From Malachius bipustulatus (Eukaryota; Arthropoda; Insecta; Coleoptera; Melyridae), in NCBI GenBank assembly GCA_910589415.1, contig OU342636.1:7360437-7424436 (forward strand): DNA of 64,000 nucleotides, read 5' to 3'. A program made the translations under genes and the position numbers. The notes under the pieces were generated by a model. It searched no databases, had not been told where the DNA came from, and was given only the letters and a program-made list of their open reading frames with translations. This document shows positions 11,385 to 22,330 of the stretch, in pieces; the stretch's first letter is position 1; each line of letters opens with the position of its first letter.

Positions 11385-13225
11385 CATTAACAATATAGTC
11401 CAGTCATTTGGTAGTTTTACCTGGAAAGTTTTCCGGGAGTTTTGAAAATTGGTGATTTTATAGACTTCGACGTGCTCTTTTCGAATTTCTACTTTGCCAC
11501 CTCGTATCTTCGCCGCTCGCGCCGCCATATTGAAAAAATGGCGTCCAAAAACAGTTTTTTAACAATATCTTCTTTCCGACTCATTTTACGATGAAAATAT
11601 TTATGTAATAAATGAAACTAGAGAAAATTTCCTACAATTTATGTAGTAACCTTTATTTTTGTAGAATCAATAGTTTTTGCGTACGACGCCGCAAAGTGCA
11701 CTCAAACATGCGTTTTGGCTAAATAATTTATTTAGACACCACCATGAGTAATTGGCGCGTTTTTTTAGTGTGGTATCCCCAGTAGGCCACTTATAATATG
11801 CACTATTACAAAATTTAACGCATTCTTCTTCGCTTCGCTATCCTTGATCGGCCAGGTTTTGCGAGTTCATCATCAGTACCGAGCGAAATGTCACATAGGT
11901 AATAGACCTTTCTCCCACGACAGCCGCAATGGGATCATCAGCTTCATTGTAATCCTTTTGTTTCTCGATTTCGACATATGTTTGCTCGAAAATAGTCTCT
12001 GTTTCTTCTACTTCATCGCTATCTTCCAGTGTAATTTTCGAATTATCACACGTACCATTGCAATTCGTGCATATAACGGAGCACTTTAATCCAGCCTTTC
12101 TGCATCCACGCAGGCTTCCCGACATCCCTTTTTCCATTTCCATAGCCCTGCATTTTTTTCAACTCCATCCCACTGCAGCTGAACCTGGTGATAGGCTCGG
12201 AACTAATGTTGTCGTGCTGTTGCTTCTGTAGGTGGCAGAGATGTAGTACTAAATTTATTTTTATATGCTGATTTTGTGAAGCATGTATATCTATAGCTGT
12301 TTAACGACATACTTTTTATGCCACTGTTACCATACAATGCATCAAGGGGGAAGCGTTCCCCAGCTTCAGCAATGATCTCTGGATCGGCATTTTGGTTTTT
12401 GAATACCTAGACAAGCTCGTTTAAATCTCGTTTTTTTCGGAGTACATTATTAGCACATTTTATTTTTCCTTGATTAAAGAGTGCTGATGCTGTATCACAG
12501 TCACTGAAAGCGTGCACGAAAAATATGTCACCTGCGACTATTTTATTTATGACACTTTTTGTTGAATCTATTTGTTGCGAAATTTTTCCTTTTTTGGTTT
12601 GAGAATATATATGTATGTTTGAACGCGTAGATAGAGCCAAGAGAATAAGAAGATCTACATCTTCGCCGACAACTATTACGGAATCAAATGTAGATGAAAT
12701 GTTGATTGCCGTATTGACTATATTAGAGTATCCGCATCTTCCTTGGCTTTCTTGACCATGAAGTTCGCAGCTTCAAATTTTGTCTTCAACATTTCAATGA
12801 GGCGTTTCTTGTTTGCATCGTTGCCTAGGATTTATCTTGTGACACAGTTTTTCACATTTTTCGTTCATATACGAAAAACACGTGTTGGTGTAGATGTATC
12901 TTGATTTGTGGCTCTCGTACGCTGAAACTATTGATTTTACGAAAAAAAGATTATTACATAAATTGTAGGAAATTTTCTCTAGTTTAATTTATTACATAAA
13001 TACTTTCACCGTAAAATGAGGCGGGAAGAAGATATTTGTTAAAAAACTGTTTTTGGACGCCATTTTTTCAATATGGCGGCGCGAGCGGCAAAGATACGAG
13101 GTGGCAAAGTAAAAATTCTGAAAGAGCATGTCAAAATCTATAAAATCACCAATTTTTAATACTCCCGGAAAACTTTCCAGGTAACCCTCTTTTTGAACAC
13201 CAAATGACTATACTAATATATCAAT
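11385..13225. mobile_element. DNA element with about 270-bp inverted repeat arms
   Basis: Bases 11385-11665 return as a reverse complement at 12945-13225. Both contain ATGGCGTCCAAAAACAG-type and GAAAATTTCCTACAATTTAT blocks. The 1.3 kb between them holds minus-strand remnants of a protein with Cys-rich and HAFSDCDTASAL motifs. Long inverted arms around a gene suggest a DNA transposon. I could not assign a superfamily or a confident target duplication. A C10 run and small differences between arms show age. Confidence 0.65.
11838..12640 (-). pseudogene. Decayed transposon-type protein (HAFS-CDT and Cys-rich motifs)
   Basis: Two minus-strand pieces lie between the inverted arms. The upstream piece (12640-12407) reads GDIFFVHAFSDCDTASALFNQGKIK. 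From memory, HAF-S/T-GCDTTSAL motifs are widespread in uncharacterised, probably transposon-borne insect proteins. The downstream piece (12143-11838) has RGCRKAGLKCSVICTNCNGTC, a Cys-rich C-terminal motif that I recall from similar proteins. The sequence between the pieces has stops. No catalytic residues can be assigned. Which superfamily it belongs to is an open question. Confidence 0.45.
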
Positions 13226-13498
13226 AATGTCCATCCGTTTTTTTAACCATAACTTTAGCTATTTTTTAAATGTTGTGTGTCTGTTTATACATTTTATATG
13301 TCTGTCGGTAACATATTATAAAATTTTGGGTCCCAAGTACATACAGCTTATTTGTCAAATTTTTAGTGTATTTTTTAACAAAAAATACACTATTGAGGAC
13401 GACATCACTTTTCGAAAATCACCCAAACTCATCAAATGTCCATCGATCATGACCCCCAGATCACGAAAAAGTAGTTTTCCAAAATTCACCTGCCCACG

Positions 13499-13531
13499 AT
13501 ATATATATATATATTTATATATATATATATT

Positions 13532-13564
<33 letters not shown>

Positions 13565-13575
13565 ATATATATATT
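13499..13575. repeat. (AT)n microsatellite with TTTA interruptions
   Basis: About 75 bp of alternating AT broken by TTTA. It creates long Tyr/Ile-rich frames on both strands (IYIYIYL type), which are artefacts and not genes. Confidence 0.9.
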
Positions 13576-13599
13576 TCTCCAAAATCGCGAAATTTCGAT

Positions 13600-14870
13600 T
13601 TTCAAAACGCTCCTGTAGCTTTATCTTTCAAGATTAGTGAATGAAATTTTGGATCCTTGTAAAGCTTTGGAACGACGTTAGATTTTCGTTGAAAAAAATT
13701 CCTAAAGTCGCGTTACTTCTACAGGGTGTCCTTTCAAAATTCCCCATATCCCGTTTTTGTCATCTCATTTCAGGTCGCAGTTTTCAATCTAGGGGACTGA
13801 AATTTTTGTGGGAGTAAGATATATATAAGAACTGGTCTGGTATTGTACTTGAGCAAAATCGGCCGAGCCGTTTCAAAATGGCGGCCATTTGAATTTTTGG
13901 AAAAAGGACTATTTTTTGAACCCCTGTATAAGCTAGATAGAAAAAGAGTTTTATATCAAATTCACAATATTGGAAGTAAATGACTTGAAATTTAATTTCA
14001 TGCAACAAAATTTGCATTTTTTCTATTAATAAGCCAGTGGCGTGGGTAGGAAAAGGGTAAAAATGGCTAAATTTCTCCAACAATTTATGAGCACATTTTT
14101 GAAGTAATTAAACTGAAATTTTTACAGTAGACAACTATACTAATAGACTTCAACCCTTGAGAATTTCAAAAAGTAAATAAGAAAAATGGCGGAGATATTC
14201 GATTTTTTTTACATGATGTTTTTTTTAAATTAATTTCTCTAAATTTTTAAAAACGCTCCTGTAGCTTCATCTTTCAAGATTAATGAACGAAATTTTTTAC
14301 TCTTATAAACCTTAGGGCTGACGTTTGATTTTCGTAAAAAACATTTTCCTAGAGTTGTGTTACTTCTACAGGATGTCCCTCCGAATTTCAGAAAAAAAAC
14401 CGTCCGTGAGGCACGGTTTCTGGTCGAAGTTTTCAATCTAGAGCGCTGAAATTTTTTTGGTAGTAAGATACTCTCAAGTAGTCGTCTGGTACTGTATTTG
14501 AGTAAAATAGGTAAAGACATTCCAAAATGGCGGCCTTTTCAATTTTTGGAAAATGGCTAGATTTTGAACCCCTAAATAGGCAAGATCAAAAACTTTTAAA
14601 CAAAATTAACAAGATTGGAATAAACTTATTTGAAATTTGAGCTAATGCAATACAATTTGCATCATTTCTATTAATAAGCCAGAGGCGTGGGTAGGAAAAG
14701 GGTAAAAATGTCTACATTTCTATAAACATTCATGAGCTTATTTTTGAAGGAATAGAACGGAAATTTTGATAGTAGACAACTATACTAATAGCATTTAACC
14801 TTCAAAAATTTCAAGAAGTAAATATAAAAATGGCGGAGATATTCGAATATTTTTACATGATGTTTATTCC
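13600..14870. repeat. Direct duplication of a roughly 630-bp unit
   Basis: 13600-14225 and 14250-14870 share the same order of blocks: CGCTCCTGTAGCTT near the start, a CTACAGG(G/A)TGTCC block, AAAATGGCGGCC, AATAAGCCAG-GGCGTGGGTA, then AAAATGGCGGAGATATTCGA at the end. A third, shorter start follows at about 14880. Units differ by scattered substitutions, so the duplication is not recent. No protein domain was seen in any frame. Confidence 0.75.
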
Positions 14871-15149
14871 TCTAAAATTTCAAACTTTCGGTTTTCAAAA
14901 CTCTCCTTTCAGTTTTTTCAGAATTTATTAAAGGTAGTGTAAAAAATAGTATTTTTCAAGTAAAGTTAGCCAGTGGCGGGCATAGGAAAAGGGACAAAAT
15001 TGTAAAATTTTGCCAATTTTTTTGATTTTTAAATTTAAAAATCCATTCTAAGGCACGTGTTGAAACGAAATGAAATGAAATTATCACAGAAAATTTTTCA
15101 CATTAAAGCACTACGCTAACATGACATGACTATGGAAAATTTCAGAAAG

Positions 15150-15590
15150 CCAATAATTTAAAAAGCGGTGAAAATATTCATAATTGAATCGCATAAAAAT
15201 ACACTATTTCTGCGATTGATGCGCAAGAAGGTTTTTTGTAATTTGTAACACTTCGGAGTTGTGACAAAAAGCTCTTTTTGTCTAGTTGAGTATATGTGAG
15301 ATATTGGTGTCACAGATAATTTATCTGAGTGAATACTCTTAAGAATTTGTTGACAAAACAGTTGTCTGGTGTCCAGTATTCCACTCAAAACTTATAATCC
15401 ACCACTGGAAAAGTCTTCTGCTTTGTATATATAATTTTTAGTATCCATTTTTGTAAGACGTTAACTTTTTCCGGAAAGCAATCATATACTCCCCATCCAA
15501 GCACCCCGCCATATGATAGCTGTGACTGAACAAGGGGAAAATATAATGGCCTTATAAAGTCCAGAAACTGTGCCAAATAATTAAAATCTC
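15150..15590 (-). mobile_element. Non-LTR RT C-terminal fragment
   Basis: The minus strand from 15576 reads LYFPLVQSQLSYGGVLGWG then LQKWILKIIYTKQKTFP, the thumb-region pattern of CR1/Jockey-type RTs (Y-x-L-x-x-SQLSYG and LQKWILKII). It continues with GILDTRQLFCQQILKS to about 15158. Frames shift once near 15385. It ends head-to-head with a plus-strand RT fragment that starts near 15600. Confidence 0.7.
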
Positions 15591-15735
15591 ATACCTCTGA
15601 AAATACATTTTTTGGAAGTTACTTTAGATTATTCTGGCTTGATCTGGGACACTCGTGTCGATAGTGTTTGCCAAAAAAATAGACAAAAATGTATTTATGG
15701 TGAGAAACTTGAGTTTTTGTATCTTCATCAATACT

Positions 15736-16099
15736 TTTTATAATTATTTTTATTGAACCACTTATTTGATTACATATATAATATATTTGATGAATTTTAT
15801 TGGGATTTAGGTTCTAATTTAAATTTGCCACTAAAGATTCTTTACAGAACAAATTAGAAAAACTTTCGTACAGCATGCGAGGAGAAGACTGAAGACATGG
15901 ACGGTACCGTTTCGTCCTTATTATGGACTCATCAGCATATCATATCAGTCAGCTCTAAACCACACATGCTATACGAAATTTGGAAGTTCTATCTATTCTA
16001 ACTGGTGTTTTCGTTTTGTGGTGACTTATAATTTTCAAATGAGTGAGTAGGCAACCAGAGAAATTAGAATCTAAATCCCAATAAAATTCATCAAATATA
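15736..16099. mobile_element. Inverted-repeat insertion with 12-bp flanking direct repeat
   Basis: Inserted in the RT fragment and flanked by TTCATCAATACT at 15724-15735 and 16100-16111. Inside, ATATATTTGATGAATTTTAT (from about 15782) returns as a reverse complement near 16080-16098, an inverted pair of about 40 bp. The interior has GTTTCGTCCTT and GGACTCATCAGC, motifs common in insect short repeats. A 12-bp duplication is long for TA-, hAT- or piggyBac-type elements, so the mechanism is unclear. Confidence 0.6.
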
Positions 16100-16664
16100 T
16101 TCATCAATACTGAGACTGGCATTATTTCTCACTTGTACACTGTCATATTCAATATGCGTTGTTAATTTGGGGTCATGCTGCGAACACATACACAGTGTTT
16201 GGTCTTCAAAGGAGGGCACTGAGATTGAAAGCTGATATTGGGTATAGGGATGACTGCAAACAGGTCTTCTCTGACCTTTTAATATTAACTCTATATTAAA
16301 TCTAAATCCTAAATATTCATAACTATAACACGAGAACGAAAGATATGTTGAAACCGTCTAACAACAGGCTGACGAGGTGTCAGAGCGGCCCCAGATTTTG
16401 AGCAGTACCATTTTTCAATAAAATCTCAGAACAGTGGAAGCGTCTTTCAATTACTGTTTTCAGGTGCAGGATAAGGGGTTTGTCTCACAAAGGGGCATTC
16501 TACTCATTTGATGAGTTTTTCGGATGCGATATTTGGGTAGTCTAAAAATCAGGATTCATATGAGATTTTTATCAGTGTCAATGTCAGAGCTTTTTATTTT
16601 GATAATGTTTATTTATATTATAGATTTTTTGTTTGTATATTTGAACTGAGTAAGTACTAATGTA

Positions 16665-17317
16665 CCGGGTGTCCCAACACTAGAGTCCACCCCCTAAATA
16701 GAGCTTAATTTTAAAGACAAAAAATTGAAACATTGAGGATTTATGGACTTGTTATAGGACCACGGAATGGCATAATCAGTTTCATTAAAAAAATTTAGTT
16801 TGGGCGCCAGCGATAAAAAACTCTAAGATGGTGGTAAATTGGCAAAAAAAAAAATTTTTTCAATACATACATAGAAATCGATTACTAAAATCAAAATCGC
16901 TTGAAAGGAATGTGAAAAAACTAATTATAAGGCTTTAATTAAATAAAATATAATTATATAGCAATGACAGGTAGAAAACGGATTTATGATGTGCAATAGG
17001 GTGATCAATATAATCTGAAAATGGTAGGTGCAATAAAGTTTTATGTAAATAAAGTAAATAAAGCCCAAATAAATATAAGGACGGCTCTTGCTGGGCTAGC
17101 CGGCACACTGAACCTGCACTGGACAGTGTCGTATTATGGAGTCATGAAAAAGGTGATTATTAAAAAGCTATTATTTTTTTTTAATGTTTTAATGAAACTA
17201 ATTATGCCATTCCGTGGTCCTATATCATGTACACAAATCCTCAAAGTTTCAATTTTTTATCTTTAAAATTAAGCTCTATTTAGGTTAGGGGGTGGGCACT
17301 AGTGTTGGGACACCCGG
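16665..17317. mobile_element. Foldback MITE, Tc1/mariner type (TA target)
   Basis: Terminal inverted repeats CCGGGTGTCCCAACACTAG and its complement are flanked by TA at 16663-16664 and 17318-17319. Inner arms continue the complementarity (CCTAAATAGAGCTTAATTTT and TTAAGCTCTATTTAGG). There is no transposase. It interrupts the 3' end of the CR1-like fragment. Confidence 0.75.
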
Positions 17318-17345
17318 TACATTAGCATCAATAAAGAATCTGAAT

Positions 17346-18595
17346 CTAAGATGTTGCTAAATTATTGGCTTTTTGTTCTAAACAGTAGGGTCTCGTGGAA
17401 GTTTTTTTATGTTTCTTGATCAGTCCACATTTCAACTGATAAATTATGATAATCATCCATCAAGTTCAAGAATTACTGTTACGTTACCTTTATCGAATTT
17501 TTCTTATTATGTATGTAGCTTATATCGATGCATACTTGCAGTTGCGAATACAATTTAAGGATCCCTGCAATGCATCTCCATACATCCGTGTGTTGTAGGT
17601 TTACTTATATCATTGCCTTCGTTCATCACAAATAAGAAGATTCGGCTTGCGGCATTTTTATGAGCTTTCGATACTCGAACAAATCTTAAAGTCGTAGGTA
17701 GGTATTCTATTGAAATGCAAAGGTAAAATTCTAGTTTTGTAAATAGGAGATATTATTGTAACTTTTTTTTCACGCAATGATTTCTTATCCATTAGGTTCA
17801 CTCTGTATGACGATTATAATACAGGTTAATGTGTGAGGTTTATTCCCGGTCGAAGTGGCACTTCTTCAGCATATATTTACTTCGACTCCATCCATGACCT
17901 TTATTCTCGGACTGTCGTAGTTTTGTTCTTAATTAGTTATCCCCCCCCCTCCACCACCACGCACATGTGGCAAGGATTTATGGAGGAGAGAACATGATTG
18001 TTGAAGGAAGAATATATTTTAACTACCTATTTCAGAACTCCTCTTCTTTTAAATGAGTCTATAAAACTAATCTCTAAACCAGCATTTTTTTTAATTAGGT
18101 GGGAATGCAAAAAGTTATATTTCAAACTTGGCTAATTGCATTTACTTAGGTACACAAGTTAGCTGAATATGCAACCAGAAATACGTCTCTGTATTATTAG
18201 TAAAATAACTATAATAGTTAACCGCTGTCAATGTATTCAAGTTTTTGTTTCAAAGATCACTCTGATTTTATATCATAATGAATGATTGGACGAATTGTTT
18301 AAAAATTATTACCTCATTTTATATATCCTGACACAAAATCTTAAATAATCTACCGTCTCAAGATTTATCTTAAGCACCTAACAAAATCACGATGAAATCC
18401 TTACAAAATTCTTCCATTAGACACGCACCTTTTAAATCACTAATGATCCTTTCTTGTACAAGATGACTATCGTAATAAACTGCAGCAGTCCAAAGTCAAA
18501 ACTTTCAAATCAAGAAAAGAAAGGCTTAAAAATCCCCGAACCGCCTCTGCCGGCCGAAAAAGCGGAGGTGCCTACCTTAGAATAAATACACTGGC
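17346..18595. other. AT-rich stretch without identified features
   Basis: I see no conserved protein, RNA gene or repeat structure, apart from a short C9 run at 17941-17949. It may be upstream flank of the GC-rich block that follows. Confidence 0.4.
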
Positions 18596-18869
18596 GTAGC
18601 CGTAGCGTCCTCGACAGCCAGGCGGGTCAATCCAGCACCTATACCGACCCTCGGATGCCTCCTAGACTCCGAATCCTGTCACCTTGCACTCCCGTTGCAC
18701 GTCACTCTTAATACTTCGTGCACAGTCGCGACGGCCGTACCGGAAACAGACGCTGTACCGTACCGAAGCCGGGCCGGAGCGGGACTACTACTGCGGCTCC
18801 GGGTGCCGAGCGCTGGACGCCGCCCGCCTGCGCCGCCGCCATCGATCGACGTCGCCGCCGGTACCCGAG
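18596..18869 (+). promoter_or_regulatory. CpG-rich island ending in a splice donor; possible 5' exon
   Basis: About 270 bp dense in CG dinucleotides, unlike the AT-rich surroundings. It ends CCCGAGG|GGTGAGTGAG, a strong plus-strand donor. Several overlapping frames are open here only because the block is GC-rich, so I do not call a protein. The pattern fits a first (perhaps non-coding) exon and promoter of an unidentified plus-strand gene whose later exons lie elsewhere. A second GC-rich block follows at 19600-19735. Confidence 0.4.
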
Positions 18870-18965
18870 GGGTGAGTGAGTTGTCACCGGAACTGGTTCG
18901 TTGAAGTCACGGAGAACAGCCATTTCAGTAACTTACTGCAGTAGATCAGTTACTGTTTCGCATAT

Positions 18966-19187
18966 TTTTTTTTTAATAGAGAACATCGGTCTTAACTATG
19001 CGGATAAGATAATTTTGGGCTCCGAGAACTATCTCATTATACCCAGACACAATTTTATGATATGAATAGTTCAATAACTAGACGAACACAAACATCCATG
19101 GCGAGACTGGGATTCGAACTCAGTTGGTTTGGTGATAGTCTCGGTCGCGTGCAAGCCAAGAACTGCGCCACCGCCAGCTCCCTATGT
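18966..19187 (-). mobile_element. tRNA-derived SINE with poly(A)
   Basis: On the minus strand, 19187 downward gives a tRNA-like head: an A-box-like TGGCGCAGTTCTTGG and a B-box GAGTTCGAATCCC within a T-arm-like stem-loop. The ends GGCG...CGCC can pair as a short acceptor stem. A non-tRNA body of about 110 bp follows, ending in an A-rich tail (T-run at 18967-18975 on the plus strand). Head, body and tail together define a SINE rather than a functional tRNA. I found no clean target duplication and no second copy in the window. Confidence 0.7.
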
Positions 19188-19189
19188 CG

Positions 19190-20040
19190 CAGGTTAAAAT
19201 TTTTATTGGTTAAGTACATCTAATAGGGTAAAACATTCCTGCACTTTTCAACACCCGTCCGCAGAACTTTAAATGGGTGATATTACATTCTATAGGTTTT
19301 TAACGCCCGGTTTTATAAAGCATCATAACAAGCTGATAAAGATAACACGCTGTTACTCCTACAGCTTGATATGGTACCTACTGTCTGAGCGTTATATTTA
19401 ACACCATGTTACCTTGCTTTATAAAACCTACATAAATTATGACATTATGACCACCTGCATGGGTTATGCAATTAATGCCCAATTGTACAACAACGTAACC
19501 CGTTCATAACGGTAAATTTCCCACAAATGCATCCCCTATTAAGTAGCTACCTAAATAATCTAAACAACATTTCAGAAACGATTAGTTCCCGATACTCAGT
19601 TACAGTGATGAAGTAACGCCACCATCACTGTTAACTGCCGACGTCGCCAGGATGCGGAGCATTTGGGGCCCACGAGGCGCTGCGACCGGGTCATCAAGGG
19701 GGGCTCATCAGGAGACCGCTGGGAACGGCACCGTCAAATAACATTCCTCAATTTTTCGAGAATCAAATCTGAGGTTTTTCTACAGGGCGGTCTTATAAGA
19801 ATTATAGGTAGGTAAGTATAAATAAGTAAATTAGAAATATTTTAGAGTTGGGAATCATAAATAGGAATTGTAAACAATAAACTATGAAGATAGCAAAATT
19901 TACTTCGTACACTACCTACCGCTTTTTTACAGTTTCTGAATTACTTTACTTACCTACAGGAAATTTAACTATAGCCAAACCTTCTGACATCGCCCCTGTG
20001 GAGCCAGGGTGAATCTGTTAGCCAGAATCTGAGGTCAAAG
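19190..20040. other. Stretch with a GC-rich block at about 19600-19735
   Basis: Mostly AT-rich. The block at 19600-19735 is GC-rich and preceded by an acceptor-like pyrimidine-AG (AACATTTCAG, ending about 19574). A frame through it is open for about 60 codons, but no homology is recognisable. It could be another exon of the gene suggested at 18596-18869. I cannot confirm this. Confidence 0.25.
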
Positions 20041-22330
20041 TAGGCTTCATTTTTTTAAAGCAGTTAATAGATCGGTGTCTGTGAGTTTACCAGCCATAGG
20101 AATAGTGACATTATCGTAAGTGGGATCACTGACACACGGCGGAACGGCAGTGTTGTTATTGGCAAAATAGCTGCTGAAGAATGAGGCAAATTGGTTCGCC
20201 ATCGCACATTGGTCGACACTATCTCCACCAGACACGAAGGTTGGACGTCCCGAAACATTCCTCTTATTGTTTACGTAGGACCAGAACCTTGTAGGATCTA
20301 GCCCTATGTTACTTTCCATACCATGGATAAATATGTTTGGTGTGCGACCTTTATATCATGTTTTAATCTATATCTGAGAAGCTTGAACTTATTGTACGAT
20401 TGGGAATCATTTGACGATATGTAGTTTCGCCAGTACTTGTGTTTGAGTTTTCGGCTGTAAATTATCTCCCTGGAGAACCAGGGTGGATATTTACGCTTCA
20501 CCGACAGGGACGTTTTCGGGATGAATTGGTCAAATAATGAGTAGATACATGAGTACAACCTGTCCAACGCAGAGTCTGGATCACTATCCATAACAACATG
20601 CCATGACGTCACGGAAAGACACTCATATAGTGAGCTGTAGTTACCTTTTTTAAAGTTATAGGAGGGGCGGTGGCGGTCTATGGCTACGTTGGGTGCAGTT
20701 CAAACCTCACAGGTAAGAGAAATCTGCAAAGTTGGATGATGTGGGTCTTCCGGCACCAGGCCCTCTTAGAACCTTTCAACGGAACACTGTTTAGTCGATA
20801 GGGCCAAGTCAAGTAGCCTGTTGTTGATATTGTGAACAGAATTATATTGCTTCAGGGATAGTAGGTTACATAAGTTATCAAGACACTCCAACTGATAACT
20901 GCCACCACTGTTGCCAGCATGATTGGAATAGGTACTCGCTATAAAGTAAAATTCGCCCAAGATAAGCAGGTCAGAGCCAAACTTCACATATAAAACAAGA
21001 ACTTCAAACAGAGTGCACATCATCGGAGGGAGCAAATTGTGGTATGTAAATCACAACAATATACAGATTATCATTTTTCAGCTTAACATTTACAGCGACA
21101 ACTTCAATTGTAAAGACTGAAGAGAAAAGATCAGAGACCATAGATTTATGCGTTGGGCAACAACCTCAGAGCGAACAGCGACAAGGACTCCACCGCCTCG
21201 CAATCTCCCCGTGGCAGACAAAGACCGATCGCCTCTAAAGACTGTGTAGCTTTCAGGGAAAATCTCGGAATCAGAAACCGAGTCCATTAGCCAAGTCTCA
21301 GTAAGGGCGAAAACATCGAAAAAATCGTGTACTATGATGGAATTAAATATGTCAGACGTCTTTGTATTCAAACCCCTAACGTTTTGATAGCAAAGCCTTG
21401 TAGCAGTATTACTTAGAGTGGTAGATGATGGGGGACGACATCAGGAACAGTCATTGGCTGCTATTTGTTGCCGAGAATGTCAGCTCTAAGGGACTGCAAT
21501 TTCTTTTGGTATACCGCATAGGTTTGATCCCAGGCAGCATGACTCACATCAACGTATGGGTGTAGTTTACTAATGGAGACACAATTTACGCACTTCAAGG
21601 ACTCACTCTTACAGTCCCTAACCCCCTATCCACTGCCGCGGCGAGGACAGCGGTCTTATTACACTTATTACACTTACCCGCTGTATGGTGAAAACCACAA
21701 CATTTACAGCATCTAGTCACATCCAGAGCATCATACACAGAGCATGAGTCATAACCAACAAAGAGCCTGCCACAATCCAGAGCGCTCAAATATGCCTGCG
21801 CGCTCACCTGTAGCAATACCTGAAACATATCCTTATTATTTTTAAGTAAGTCTATTGAAATGAATTCGAAATCACTTGAGTGTCTAAATGGATTAGGATT
21901 TTGCGTCAACAAAAACTTGGTGATTGACTCCTGGTTATTTCTGTGTTAGTCCAACCAGTTTAATGCGAGGATGTAGCCCAGTTGCAACTCTAACATCATA
22001 TCGATCTGAAAGCTTCTCACTGGCCGCAGTTTTAAGTTTCCCAGCACCATCAACAGAGGAGCAGCTGACAACGACTCCACCACCAGATATATGTTTTTCA
22101 CCAACGACAACCAGATCTGTGGATACTGATCTGGCTCAACAGTACGCAAAAGGTCAGCCTTCGTCTGCGAATTACTTTGTTGGTTCTTCGGCTTAACTAT
22201 AATTGACGATTTTTGGACAGCTCGGCTATAAGTGGGAGTCTCCGCACCAACCGTCACTGAGGCAGGAGACCGCAACGATGCTGTCTATGGATCAGATACT
22301 GCTAGTTCTTTTCCAAAAGAATTTCCGATT
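20041..22330 (-). mobile_element. Jockey-type element: ORF1 and endonuclease, RT missing
   Basis: Reading down from about 22330: an ORF1 remnant, then VGYDSCSVYDALDVTRCCKC with CCHC-like knuckles (to about 21600), then ORF2 with the endonuclease start VFALTETWLMDSVSDSE and RGGGVLVAVRSE (21371-21090), LLILGEFYF (the GDFN-motif region, decayed) near 20940, and the inter-domain region KRKYPPWFSREIIYSRKLKHKYW to DTDLLTALKK (20612-20047). The sequence then stops just before the RT domain. Several frameshifts are present. Losing the 3' half is not explained by normal 5' truncation. Confidence 0.85.

Larger units (their letters stand above)
15600..17345 (+). mobile_element. CR1/Jockey-like RT 3' fragment carrying two insertions
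   Basis: The plus strand reads a decayed TLDSGLIWDT-like RT connection and RNLSFCIFIN before 15735, and resumes TETGIISHLYT, RALRLKADIGYRDDCKQVFSDL and HKGAFYSFDEF after 16111. The two halves meet in frame if the insertion 15736-16099 and one copy of its flanking repeat are removed. The 3' end resembles ATCAATAAAGAATCTGAATC near 17327-17346, split by the MITE at 16665-17317. Confidence 0.75.

Noticed and set aside
13227..13637. 136-codon ORF rich in Ile and Tyr
   Set aside because: Driven by the (AT)n tract; no domain.
18684..18923. Three overlapping ORFs of 60-70 codons
   Set aside because: Open only because the block is GC-rich; no frame shows conserved protein character and the splice donor lies inside them.
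19096..19185. Functional tRNA gene
   Set aside because: The B box is good but the arms are imperfect, and a 110-bp body with A-tail follows; it fits a SINE head better.
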